Under the pieces are notes generated by a model, which was not told the DNA's origin, ran no database searches, and saw only the letters and a list, made by a program, of their open reading frames with translations. A program made the translations under genes and the position numbers. This document shows, piece after piece, positions 6,496-12,834 of a stretch of 12,834 nucleotides of DNA; position 1 is the first letter of the stretch, and every line of letters starts with the position of its first letter. Source of the DNA: Anaerolineae bacterium (GTDB lineage: Bacteria > Chloroflexota > Anaerolineae > SpSt-313). The DNA lies in assembly GCA_023511475.1 (NCBI GenBank), contig JAIMBM010000031.1, forward strand, positions 1 through 12,834. The letters run 5' to 3'.

Positions 6496-7676
6496 GGCAT
6501 CATCTGGAATCGCTCATAGGTGAAGCGCTGCTCCGGGAGCAGCGCGTCCGGGCTGATTGCGCGTGCGCGCTGGAAACAATCAGCGCCGTAGCGAACCGCG
6601 AGGGCTGCCAACGTCGCATCGAGGTCTGCAGCCACCTGCCGCTCCATAAAGAGGTCCAGCTGGTGTCCGGCCTCCAAGCGTGTGAGCCGGGTCAGCGTCA
6701 CTGTCAGGCTCTGCACGGCAGCCGGCCTCCTGGCCAGAAGAGCCATGATCGCCGCCTGCAGACGACCCGGGTCGGCAGTTGGCTCCTGCAGGACGTGGCG
6801 GTCCACTACCGCCGGACCTTTCTCCAGCTCGGTCGCCAGCAGCAGCTCCTGGCAGGCCAGGCCTTCGCGCCGCAGCGAGCCACAGAGGGGACGCAGCAGG
6901 CGCTCCACAGCCCTTGCCAGGAGGGATTGGTCCCGCACCGGGTCGTCAAGGCTGGTCGTTGCCCAGAGCTGGCGCTCCTCTTGATGGCGCAGGAGCGGCT
7001 GGTTATCGGTGCCTCGAGCCCGGTGCCAGCTCTCACAGCCTGGCCTGCCAAAACGGGATTGCACGGCATCGTAGGGGAGGTCGGAGTACTGTTCCAGCGT
7101 TCGGATCCCGAGCAGGCGCAACTGACGGTGGCTTTCCTCATCCAGAGGCAGAAGTGTGACCGGCAGCTCCTGTAGAAAGTAGCGCTCGGCCCCGGTCGGC
7201 ACGACCAGGACCTGGCCGGGGCAGGCCTGCGAGGCTGCCGCTTCGGCGACGAACCTGCCGTCGGCGATGCCAATGCCCCCTGCCAGGCCCAGGCACTCTT
7301 TTACGGTCTGCCCGACGGCCAGTCCGAGCTGCAGCTCGGTCCTGTAGTGGCGCTCCAGGCCTGCGGAAGGAAAACAGGCTAATCCCTCCCGCGCTGACTC
7401 GATCAGAGGACTGAACCGGCCGAGGGCAGCCAGCAGCTGTCGCCAGGCCAGTCGGGGCCTGGCTTCCTCCATTTCCTGAATGGAGGCTTGCGGGCAGCGC
7501 GCCAGCGCAAGCCTCTCCGTCTGGCCGGGCTGCACGCCGGCCAGGCTGGCCTCTCTCGAGCAGGCCCGTACCCGGCCACCAACCGTCAGGATGACGGGGC
7601 GATTCGAAGGCGCGCGCTCGTGAGACCTGGCCCAGGCGAGCCAAAAGTCGTTGATGGAAAGGCAAAGCACTCTCAT
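6492..7676 (-). CDS. imuB: ImuB-like catalytically inactive Y-family DNA polymerase homologue
   Basis: A 394-residue Y-family polymerase relative. Palm motif 1 reads LSINDF (6-11) where DinB has VDMDxF, so the two metal-site positions are Ser7 and Asn9. The SIDE motif region reads ESAREG (93-98), with Arg for Asp and only Glu97 left. These losses match ImuB, a non-catalytic hub of the ImuA/ImuB/DnaE2 mutasome. The helix-hairpin region GIADGRFVAEAAAS (137-149) is conserved, and a little-finger domain follows from about 230. QLDLF at 339-343 is a textbook beta-clamp-binding motif. The start is ATG 7676 because it overlaps the imuA stop as ATGA; the frame extends to an ATG at 7694, but that adds MERRRA with no homology. 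No DnaE2 gene is in the window. The LexA-box promoter upstream of imuA controls it. Confidence 0.88.
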   Translation of the reverse strand: MRVLCLSINDFWLAWARSHERAPSNRPVILTVGGRVRACSREASLAGVQPGQTERLALARCPQASIQEMEEARPRLAWRQLLAALGRFSPLIESAREGLACFPSAGLERHYRTELQLGLAVGQTVKECLGLAGGIGIADGRFVAEAAASQACPGQVLVVPTGAERYFLQELPVTLLPLDEESHRQLRLLGIRTLEQYSDLPYDAVQSRFGRPGCESWHRARGTDNQPLLRHQEERQLWATTSLDDPVRDQSLLARAVERLLRPLCGSLRREGLACQELLLATELEKGPAVVDRHVLQEPTADPGRLQAAIMALLARRPAAVQSLTVTLTRLTRLEAGHQLDLFMERQVAADLDATLAALAVRYGADCFQRARAISPDALLPEQRFTYERFQMMP

Positions 7677-8485
7677 GGCTCGTCTTCGCTCCACGTTTTG
7701 CTGTATCCCTGCGCGGTGCCATCAAGGGCGATAGAGATCGTCGCTTGTCGTGCGGGTGCCCCCAGCCTGTTCTTGGTCACGACGATAGTTGCCGTATAGC
7801 CGGAGATATCCTCCCACGGGCGTTGAATCCACCGCTCACAGGTCACGCTCAGGCGCAGTGCAGCGTTCTCAGGCAAGGGGAGCCGCCCTGGGTAATCCAG
7901 GGCCGATGAGAGGCTCTGGCCGGCCTCGTGTAGCGTCAAAAATAGGGCGACGCAGGGTGTAGCGGCCAGCGCCGCGCTGAGGAGGCGCAGGCCCGAAGCC
8001 AGGGACCGCTCGGGGCCGGGATCGGCCGGCAGCCAGGCCTCCGGCCGGGCATCGAACACCACCAGCTGCAGGCCACGGCGGCGCACCAGGTTGACGGCAA
8101 TCGCCAGGGCCTCCGCTCCGCTGTGCGGACGGATGATCAGGAGACGGTGCAGGTCCACACCGCAGAGCCGGGCATACTCGGGGTCCAGCGTCCATCCCAG
8201 GTCAAAGTATGCGCCGATACCTCCACAGCGCTGGGCTCTGGCCAGGGCGATCAGAGCTAAGGTGGTCTTGCCCGAGGTAGCGGGGCCCAGGAGCTCGGTG
8301 ATCTGCCCGCGGGGGAAGCCGCCGATGCCAATCGCGGCGTCCAGAGCCGCAAAGCCGGTGGGCAAGGCGGGAAGGGGAGCGACAGCCTGAGGCAACCGTT
8401 GCAGAGCGCGAGGGCCCCATTGTCGTTGTACCTGGCTCACGGTGAGCTCCAGGCGACGATACCGGGAGTGTTGCTGAGAGGCCAT
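7673..8485 (-). CDS. imuA: ImuA-like RecA-superfamily protein
   Basis: A 270-residue RecA-fold protein. PTGFAALDAAIGIGGFPRGQ (42-61) leads into the Walker A GPATSGKTT (67-75). The segment FDLGWTLDPEYA (94-105) aligns with RecA's DAEHALDPxYA but has Gly97 where RecA has its catalytic Glu96. LQLVVFDARPEAW supplies the Walker B Asp. Near the C-terminus VTKNRLGAPARQATI matches the RecA/ImuA core strand. It is shorter than RecA (about 350 residues) and lacks its C-terminal domain, fitting ImuA, which works with ImuB in SOS-induced mutagenic repair. It opens the three-gene cassette, and its stop overlaps the imuB start. The ATG at 8485 has GGAG ten bases upstream and lies about 45 bases from the -10 element. 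Confidence 0.87.
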   Translation of the reverse strand: MASQQHSRYRRLELTVSQVQRQWGPRALQRLPQAVAPLPALPTGFAALDAAIGIGGFPRGQITELLGPATSGKTTLALIALARAQRCGGIGAYFDLGWTLDPEYARLCGVDLHRLLIIRPHSGAEALAIAVNLVRRRGLQLVVFDARPEAWLPADPGPERSLASGLRLLSAALAATPCVALFLTLHEAGQSLSSALDYPGRLPLPENAALRLSVTCERWIQRPWEDISGYTATIVVTKNRLGAPARQATISIALDGTAQGYSKTWSEDEP

Positions 8486-8529
8486 GTCGAACTTGCTCCG
8501 GGATAGTCTTGGGTTTTCCGGCTACTCCC

Positions 8530-8559
8530 ATTATATCAGAACATTAGTTCTATAGTCAA
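8530..8559 (-). promoter_or_regulatory. Sigma-70-type promoter of imuA-imuB-DUF6504
   Basis: Read on the minus strand: -35 TTGACT (plus 8554-8559), 18-base spacer, and -10 TATAAT (plus 8530-8535), a perfect -10 hexamer. Transcription would start near 8523, giving a leader of about 38 bases before the imuA ATG. The spacer contains the LexA-type palindrome. Confidence 0.85.
8538..8551. promoter_or_regulatory. LexA/SOS box inside the imu promoter
   Basis: AGAACATTAGTTCT is an inverted repeat with 5-base arms around ATTA, and fits the GAAC-N4-GTTC core of Gram-positive (DinR/LexA) boxes. It lies wholly between the -35 and -10 elements, where a bound repressor blocks polymerase. imuAB cassettes are SOS-regulated in many bacteria, so motif, place and gene function agree. 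Confidence 0.85.
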
Positions 8560-8560
8560 G

Positions 8561-8937
8561 GCGCAGGTGGTGCCGGGTGCACCCCCAAACCGGTCGGCAG
8601 ATTCACACCCATGCAGCCTGCCAGTGGTGCTTTGCTGGCGACCGGGTTTCGCGCTTCGCACGAGCCCGGTGCAGGACCTTTTGTTCGTCCCGGGGTAGGG
8701 CCGGACTCTGGCCCGGCAAAACACCCGGCTGCAGCCCGGGCAGCGACGCATCTTGGATGCACTCGTCGTGTCCAGCGGGCGGGTGTAACGACCAACGTCA
8801 GGGCACACGGCGTGCAAGGGGTAAAGTGGCTCATGCCCCTTACATAACACTAGATGACGCTCTGGTTGCCAACCATCACCTGCCCATAGTATAATCCCGC
8901 TTGCCAGCCTCAAGACCCCGCCTGAGGAGGAAAACCC
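8561..8937. other. Intergenic region between divergent promoters, with several hairpins and no supported gene
   Basis: The stretch separates the imu promoter (leftward) and the transaldolase promoter (rightward). No frame looks coding: the open frames here lack a Shine-Dalgarno and any recognisable composition. Hairpins seen: 8641-8649 with 8662-8670 (ACCGGGTTT against GAGCCCGGT, two G-T pairs); 8698-8702 with 8710-8714; 8744-8752 with 8756-8768 (CGACGCATC, loop TTG, GATGC, bulge, GTCG); and AAGGGG 8816-8821 with CCCCTT 8836-8841. It does not match RNase P, SRP RNA, tmRNA, tRNA or any riboswitch that I can recognise. It could hold a small RNA. Confidence 0.4.
8866..8895 (+). promoter_or_regulatory. 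Sigma-70-type promoter of the transaldolase-glucokinase pair
   Basis: -35 TTGCCA (8866-8871), 18-base spacer, -10 TATAAT (8890-8895, perfect). It lies 42 bases before the transaldolase ATG, giving a short leader that includes GAGGAGG at 8924-8930. No LexA-type box is present in it. Confidence 0.75.
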
Positions 8938-10092
8938 ATGGCCGACAATCCTTTGCTGCAGCTCCGAGAGAAGGGCCAGAGCGTCTGGCTGGATAACATT
9001 GACCGCAGGATGCTGACCAGTGGGGAGCTCCAGCGCCTCGTCGAGAGCGGCGAGGTTCAGGGCGTCACCTCGAACCCCACTATCTTCCAGAAGGCCATCA
9101 GCACCTGCGCCGAGTACGATCCCTCCATCCGCGAGTTGGCTGCGGCCGGAGCGGACGCGTACACGATCTGGGAGAACCTCAGCATCGCCGATATCCGCGC
9201 GGCCGCCGCCATCCTCGAGCCCGTCTACGAGGCCACCGACGGGCGGGACGGCTACGTGTCCATCGAGGTTGCGCCGTCGCTGGCCCACGATGTTGATGGG
9301 ACCATCACCGAGGCCACGCGTCTGTTCACCACCATCGCACGGCCCAACGTGATGATCAAGGTGCCGGCGACCCAGGAAGGTGTGAGGGCTACCGCCGAGC
9401 TGATTGGGGAGGGTGTCAACGTCAACGCCACGCTTATCTTCTCGCCGGACAACTATGAGCAGATCGCCCGGGCCTACATCGCCGGGCTTGAGCGCCTTGC
9501 CGAGCGCGGCACTCCCGTGGAGAGCGTAGCCTCGGTAGCCAGCATCTTTGTGAGCCGCATCGACACAGCAGTCGACCGTGAGCTCGAGGCGCGCCTGAGC
9601 CAGGCCACGGACGTCCACACGCAGAACCTGCTCCGCCGGCTCCTCGGGCAGGCCGCGATTGCCAACTGCAAGGTGGCTTACCAGCGCTTTCGGCAGGTCT
9701 TCTCCGATGCCCGCTTTGTCAGGCTGCAGAGGCAGGGTGCCCGTGTGCAGCGGCCTCTGTGGGCGAGCACGAGCACCAAGAACCCGGCTTACCGCGACGT
9801 GGTCTATGTGGAGGAGCTCATCGGCCCTGATACCGTCAACACCATGCCGCCCGGCACCCTCGCGGCCTTTCGCGACCACGGTCGTGTGCGGCTGACCCTG
9901 GAGGAGAACGTCGACTATGCCTGCCGTGTTCTCGAGGAGCTCACGGACCTCGGAATCGACATGGACCACATCTACGCCGAGCTGCAGGCGGACGGCGTCA
10001 AGGCCTTTGCCGACTCGCTCGAGGCCCTGCTGGGCTGCATCCGCGAGCGGGTGAAGGCCCTCTCGGTGCCCGAGGGCGAGAAGGGCGCATAG
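8938..10092 (+). CDS. tal: Transaldolase
   Basis: A 384-residue cytoplasmic enzyme of the non-oxidative pentose phosphate pathway. It moves a dihydroxyacetone unit from sedoheptulose-7-phosphate to glyceraldehyde-3-phosphate through a Schiff base. Visible motifs: VWLDNIDR (17-23, with Asp19), QGVTSNPTIFQKAI (41-54), VSIEV (107-111, Glu110), NVMIKVPAT (137-145) with the Schiff-base Lys141, NVNATLIFS (about 160-168) and LWASTSTKNPAYRD. The length and the sequence around TSNPTIF fit the long bacterial form (about 360-380 residues) rather than the short TalC/fructose-6-phosphate aldolase form. No fused phosphoglucose isomerase domain follows, although such fusions exist in some lineages. The ATG at 8938 has GAGGAGG seven bases upstream. 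Glucokinase follows after 40 bases and is probably co-transcribed, so the pair feeds glucose carbon into glycolysis and the pentose phosphate pathway. Confidence 0.95.
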   Translation: MADNPLLQLREKGQSVWLDNIDRRMLTSGELQRLVESGEVQGVTSNPTIFQKAISTCAEYDPSIRELAAAGADAYTIWENLSIADIRAAAAILEPVYEATDGRDGYVSIEVAPSLAHDVDGTITEATRLFTTIARPNVMIKVPATQEGVRATAELIGEGVNVNATLIFSPDNYEQIARAYIAGLERLAERGTPVESVASVASIFVSRIDTAVDRELEARLSQATDVHTQNLLRRLLGQAAIANCKVAYQRFRQVFSDARFVRLQRQGARVQRPLWASTSTKNPAYRDVVYVEELIGPDTVNTMPPGTLAAFRDHGRVRLTLEENVDYACRVLEELTDLGIDMDHIYAELQADGVKAFADSLEALLGCIRERVKALSVPEGEKGA

Positions 10093-10132
10093 CCCCGGGC
10101 GGCCGGTCGGCGACAGCGGGAGAAGCAGGTAG

Positions 10133-11110
10133 ATGATCCTGGCAGGCGACATCGGTGGCACCAAGACGAACCTGGCGCTGGCCACGATTCGGGAGGGCGT
10201 GCCGCACCTGGAGCGCGTGCGAAGCTACCCCAGCCAGAGCTTTCCGAGCCTGGAGGCCGTGATCGCGGCGTACCGCGCCGAGGAGCAGGAGCCGATCGAA
10301 GGCGCCTGCTTCGGCGTTGCGGGCCCTGTGCTCGGCGGAGAGGCGCGGATCACCAACCTGCCCTGGCGTATCACCGTCGAGGGGCTGCGCACGGCGCTGG
10401 GGCTCGATCGCGTCTACCTCATCAACGACCTGACGGCCCTGGCCTACTCTGTGCCGGTGCTCACATGGGAGGACCTGGCGACGCTGCAAGAAGGGGTGCC
10501 TGACCCGACCGGCCCAATCGGCATCCTCGCGCCCGGCACGGGCCTTGGACAGGGCTACCTGTGCTGGGATGGAACGCGGTACCGTCCCGGCGCGAGCGAG
10601 GGAGGCCACACGGACTTTGCTCCGGCGGATGACGTGCAGGTGCACCTGCTGCAGTACGTGCGCCGGCGAGTCGGCGGGGGGCACGTAAGCTGGGAGCGCG
10701 TCCTCTCCGGGCCGGGCCTGCATACCATCTACTCCTTCCTGCTGGAGAGGGGCGGGGAGCAGCCCCCGTGGGTCGCCGAGCGGCTGGCTACCGGCGACCC
10801 CAGCGCGGCCATCTCCAGCCTGGCCCTGGCGAGCGCTGACCCCCTCTGCGCTCAGGCGCTCGACCTGTTCGTATCGATGATGGGGGCACAGGCCGGGAAT
10901 CTGGCACTGACCCTCATGGCGACCGGCGGGATATACCTGGGCGGGGGGATACCTCCGAGGATCCTGCCGAGGCTGCAGGATGGGACGCTCATCCGCGCCT
11001 TCTGCGACAAAGGGAGGCTGACGCCGGTGTTGCAGCGCATCCCGGTGCGGGTCATCATGAACCAGCACGCGCCGCTGATCGGCGCTGCGTCCTGTGCGCA
11101 GGGGCTGTGA
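10133..11110 (+). CDS. glk: Glucokinase (Glk type)
   Basis: A 325-residue cytoplasmic enzyme making glucose-6-phosphate from glucose and ATP. The ATP-binding motif LAGDIGGTKTNLAL is at residues 3-16. FGVAGPV (60-66) and NLPW (75-78) are sugar-domain motifs. LINDLTALAYS (96-106) holds the catalytic base Asp99. LAPGTGLGQGYL (132-143) is the second phosphate loop, and ASEGGHTDFAP (154-164) contributes the glucose-binding Glu156 and His159. GGIYLGGGIPPRIL near residues 264-277 is the adenosine motif. No CxCGxxGCxE zinc motif is present, so it belongs to the E. coli-like Glk family and not to the ROK family. The ATG at 10133 is preceded by GGGAGAAGCAGG. It is the second gene after transaldolase, with no promoter visible in the 40-base gap. 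A hairpin starts at its stop codon. Confidence 0.95.
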   Translation: MILAGDIGGTKTNLALATIREGVPHLERVRSYPSQSFPSLEAVIAAYRAEEQEPIEGACFGVAGPVLGGEARITNLPWRITVEGLRTALGLDRVYLINDLTALAYSVPVLTWEDLATLQEGVPDPTGPIGILAPGTGLGQGYLCWDGTRYRPGASEGGHTDFAPADDVQVHLLQYVRRRVGGGHVSWERVLSGPGLHTIYSFLLERGGEQPPWVAERLATGDPSAAISSLALASADPLCAQALDLFVSMMGAQAGNLALTLMATGGIYLGGGIPPRILPRLQDGTLIRAFCDKGRLTPVLQRIPVRVIMNQHAPLIGAASCAQGL

Positions 11111-11140
11111 GCGCACTATTCGCCGGAGAGGGCGGCGCTC
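11109..11140 (+). terminator. Probable terminator hairpin after glk
   Basis: Starts at the stop codon: GAGCGC (11109-11114) pairs with GCGCTC (11135-11140), and CGCC (11121-11124) can pair with the GGCG just inside. It is followed by pyrimidine-rich CTTCTACTTC, a weak T-tract. Confidence 0.5.
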
Positions 11141-11161
11141 CTTCTACTTCGCACTAGGCAC

Positions 11162-11206
11162 GTTATGTCGCGACCTTTAGTTGGAGAGGGGTCGAGGCGA
11201 CATAAC
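11162..11206. repeat. Perfect 10-bp inverted repeat with extended stem
   Basis: GTTATGTCGC (11162-11171) and GCGACATAAC (11197-11206) are exact reverse complements. Directly inside, GACC (11172-11175) can pair with GGTC (11190-11193) across a 3-base bulge (GAG 11194-11196), giving a 14-bp stem with a 14-base loop. No T-tract follows. It could be an RNA element, a bidirectional terminator or a protein-binding site. Confidence 0.7.
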
Positions 11207-11504
11207 CGCGGCGCGCAGCGGAAACACGCCTGGGATGTTCTCAATGCGCCTGCAGCCGGCGCACGGCACCAGCGCGCGGTGGTGCGGCCCGGGCCGCCGC
11301 CATGCGCCTGCGTGTCGCGGAGGCGGCGCGGCAGCCCGATGGCATGCTGCTGAGAGAGCCAGCAAAGGCCGGCCTCACTCCTGTCGCGTTGCAGGCACCG
11401 CCGGCGGCCCTCGGACGGTTTCGGCGCCGCCCGGCCGCGTCACCACGGCGAGGCACGCGTGCCCATCTTGACAGCCGGGCAGATCTCGTGCGGGCGTGTG
11501 AAAC

Positions 11505-11533
11505 TTGCTGACGCCCTCTGCGTGTGCTACAAT
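11505..11533 (+). promoter_or_regulatory. Probable sigma-70-type promoter of the S41 protease gene
   Basis: -35-like TTGCTG (11505-11510), 17-base spacer, -10 TACAAT (11528-11533, five of six to consensus). Transcription would start near 11540, leaving a leader of about 70 bases before ATG 11610. The -35 is weak, so confidence is moderate. Confidence 0.6.
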
Positions 11534-11609
11534 CACCCTATGTCCGCGGGGCGGCTGCATTATGTCGACCCCGACCCCCGCTCGATGGCTCCTACGAGGA
11601 GAGGATTTC

Positions 11610-12833
11610 ATGAGCTGCAACAAATGGACGCGCGCGGCCCTGATCCTTCTGCTGGCGCTCGCCATGATGGCTGCGTCGGGAGCGACAGGGTTTGCGGCCG
11701 GATGGTACCTCAAGGGTGTCTCCTCCCCCACCCGTGCCAGCGTCCCGCAGGATGTGCAAGAGCGCTTTGATATCTTCTGGCAGGTTTGGGGCATCCTGGA
11801 GGACGAGTACGATCGCGAGGGTCCCCTCGACACTCAGAAGATGATCTATGGAGCCATCGATGGCATGGTGCGGTCGCTCGGCGATCCTGCGACCGCCTTC
11901 TCTGAGCCCGACGAGACCCTGGTTCTTGAGCAGGACCTCCGGGGGACCTTTTTCGGGATCGGTGCCTCTGTCGACCTCGTTGGTGGCAGGCTGGTCATCG
12001 TCGAGCCCCTGCAGGATTCCCCTGCAGCGAAGGCGGGGCTTCGCCCCGGGGACGTGATCCTCGAGGTCGACGGCAGACCGATGGAAGGGATAGACCTGAC
12101 CGAGGCGGTCGCCCTCATCCGTGGGCCCGAGGGGACGCAGGTGCGGCTCCTAATCGGCCGAGAGGGCGAGGCGCAGCCCTTCGAGGTTGTGCTGGTGCGC
12201 GCCCGGGTCGAGTTGCCCACGATCAGCTATCGGATGCTGGGCGACGGAATCGCCTATGTGCGGCTGTTCGAGTTCAATGGCCAGGCCAGCCTGCGCATGA
12301 AGGAAGCACTGCAGGCTCTGTTGGCCGAGAGTCCCCGGGCTCTGATACTGGACCTGCGCGGGAATCCCGGCGGGTACCTCCACATCGCGGTCGAGGTTGC
12401 GAGTCAGTTCATCCCGAGAGGCCTGATCGTCACGGAGAAGGACCACACCGGCAAGGTCACTGAGCACAAGGCGACAGGCGACGGCCTGGCGCTCGGCCTG
12501 CCGCTGGTCGTCCTGGTCGATGGAGGCTCTGCCAGCGCTGCGGAGATCGTGGCCGGCGCCGTGCAGGATACGGGGCGTGGCGTGCTGATCGGCAGGCCCA
12601 CCTTCGGCAAAGGGTCAGTGCAGACGACACACACCTTCCGTGATGGCTCATCCCTGAGGGTGACGATCGCCCGCTGGCGAACACCCAACGGCCGACAGCT
12701 GGACCGTGAGGGGCTAACCCCCGACATCGTCGTGCCCTATGACCCGGATCAGCCCGCGGATGCAGACCCGGTGCTGGAGCGGGCCCTGGAGTACCTTCAG
12801 GCAGCCGGCCCAACGCGTCAGGCGAGGATGTAG
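11610..12833 (+). CDS. S41-family carboxy-terminal processing protease (CtpA-like)
   Basis: A 407-residue exported serine protease that trims or degrades envelope proteins from their C-termini. The N-terminus has a positive KWTR start and a hydrophobic helix (about 9-31) ending in ATGFAAG, a signal peptide or anchor. A helical region (45-105) includes SLGDPATAFSEPDE, typical of CtpA. The PDZ domain spans about 108-190 (FFGIGASVDL, then SPAAKAGLRPGDVILEVDG). The protease core follows: ALILDLRGNPGGYL (244-257), VLVDGGSASAAEIVAGAVQD (301-320) with nucleophile Ser309, and PTFGKGSVQT (330-339) with general base Lys334 and Gln338. RWRTPNGRQLDREGLTPDI closes the fold. The ATG at 11610 is chosen because GAGGAGAGG lies just upstream and the signal helix then begins at residue 9; the frame reaches back to 11505, but that would translate the promoter. 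The stop ends one base before the window edge, so the gene is complete. Confidence 0.93.
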   Translation: MSCNKWTRAALILLLALAMMAASGATGFAAGWYLKGVSSPTRASVPQDVQERFDIFWQVWGILEDEYDREGPLDTQKMIYGAIDGMVRSLGDPATAFSEPDETLVLEQDLRGTFFGIGASVDLVGGRLVIVEPLQDSPAAKAGLRPGDVILEVDGRPMEGIDLTEAVALIRGPEGTQVRLLIGREGEAQPFEVVLVRARVELPTISYRMLGDGIAYVRLFEFNGQASLRMKEALQALLAESPRALILDLRGNPGGYLHIAVEVASQFIPRGLIVTEKDHTGKVTEHKATGDGLALGLPLVVLVDGGSASAAEIVAGAVQDTGRGVLIGRPTFGKGSVQTTHTFRDGSSLRVTIARWRTPNGRQLDREGLTPDIVVPYDPDQPADADPVLERALEYLQAAGPTRQARM

Positions 12834-12834
12834 G

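Larger units (their letters stand above)
11111..11609. other. Intergenic region between glk and the S41 protease gene
   Basis: About 500 bases with no supported gene. It holds the glk hairpin, a strong second hairpin at 11162-11206, about 290 bases of GC-rich sequence in which I see no structure beyond short palindromes, and the protease promoter at 11505-11533. The open frames here have neither Shine-Dalgarno sites nor protein-like composition, being rich in Arg, Ala and Pro as expected from random GC-rich DNA. Confidence 0.5.

Noticed and set aside
8600..8700. Possible cobalamin riboswitch or other known RNA in the imu-tal spacer
   Set aside because: Short matches such as CCACTG-like strings occur, but the B12 box and surrounding conserved blocks are missing. 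No tRNA, SRP, RNase P or tmRNA signature is present either.
8536..10185. A 549-codon open frame on the minus strand over the transaldolase gene
   Set aside because: It is antisense to a certain transaldolase and its composition (Gly, Arg, Leu, His rich) is what GC-rich antisense gives. It has no recognisable motif, and its 3' end overlaps the imu promoter.
9998..11116. A 372-codon minus-strand open frame over glucokinase
   Set aside because: Antisense to a clear glk with all motifs intact; Pro, Arg and Gln-rich shadow.
1..12834. CRISPR array, insertion sequence, phage genes or toxin-antitoxin pair
   Set aside because: No regularly spaced repeats, transposase, integrase, phage structural protein or typical toxin/antitoxin motif was found on either strand.

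Overview
The window joins two unlike pieces of DNA. Positions 1 to about 860 are AT-richer (roughly 40-45% GC by eye) and hold part of one membrane-protein gene on the minus strand. Its arginine codons are nearly all AGG/AGA and ATA is common for isoleucine, and it resembles glycosyltransferase-39-type membrane proteins, including ones from ammonia-oxidising archaea. From about 860 to the end the DNA is GC-rich (about 65%) and typically bacterial: Shine-Dalgarno sites, sigma-70-type promoters, a Gram-positive-style SOS box, and a gene set (CstA, ArsA/Get3-like ATPases, ImuA/ImuB, long-form transaldolase, Glk, S41 protease) that would fit a Chloroflexota-like bacterium. That assignment is inferred from gene style, not from a marker gene. 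The change at about 850-870 is either a transfer boundary or an assembly join.

Layout: (1) 1-867, minus, partial membrane glycosyltransferase-like gene. (2) 1052-2797, plus, CstA-family transporter, followed by a 12-bp hairpin. (3) 2875-6174, plus, a tight five-gene cluster: two small paralogous proteins of unknown function, two paralogous ArsA/Get3-like ATPases of equal length, and a membrane-anchored TPR protein. (4) 8485 down to 6244, minus, an SOS mutagenesis cassette: ImuA-like RecA homologue, ImuB-like inactive Y-family polymerase and a small DUF6504-type protein. Both junctions are ATGA overlaps, and the cassette is driven by a strong promoter with a GAAC-N4-GTTC LexA box in its spacer. 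(5) 8938-11110, plus, transaldolase and glucokinase. (6) 11610-12833, plus, a secreted or membrane-anchored S41 carboxy-terminal processing protease.

The strongest candidate for an undescribed system is region 3. The two ATPases keep the KGGxGKT P-loop of the ArsA/Get3 family but depart from consensus in complementary places. The first keeps the switch I aspartate but has a rebuilt switch II (DLVPLGHALYYL). The second keeps DTAPT but has Asn in place of the switch I catalytic aspartate (STNP instead of STDP). Neither has the Get3 zinc CxxC or the ArsA metal-site cysteines near the C-terminal dimer region. Paired with two paralogous small proteins and a membrane TPR protein, this looks like an obligate two-subunit ATPase machine at the membrane, possibly linked to the CstA transporter upstream. 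Its substrate cannot be told from sequence.

The two longest non-coding stretches (8561-8937 and 11111-11609) contain promoters and several clear hairpins but no coding gene that I can support.
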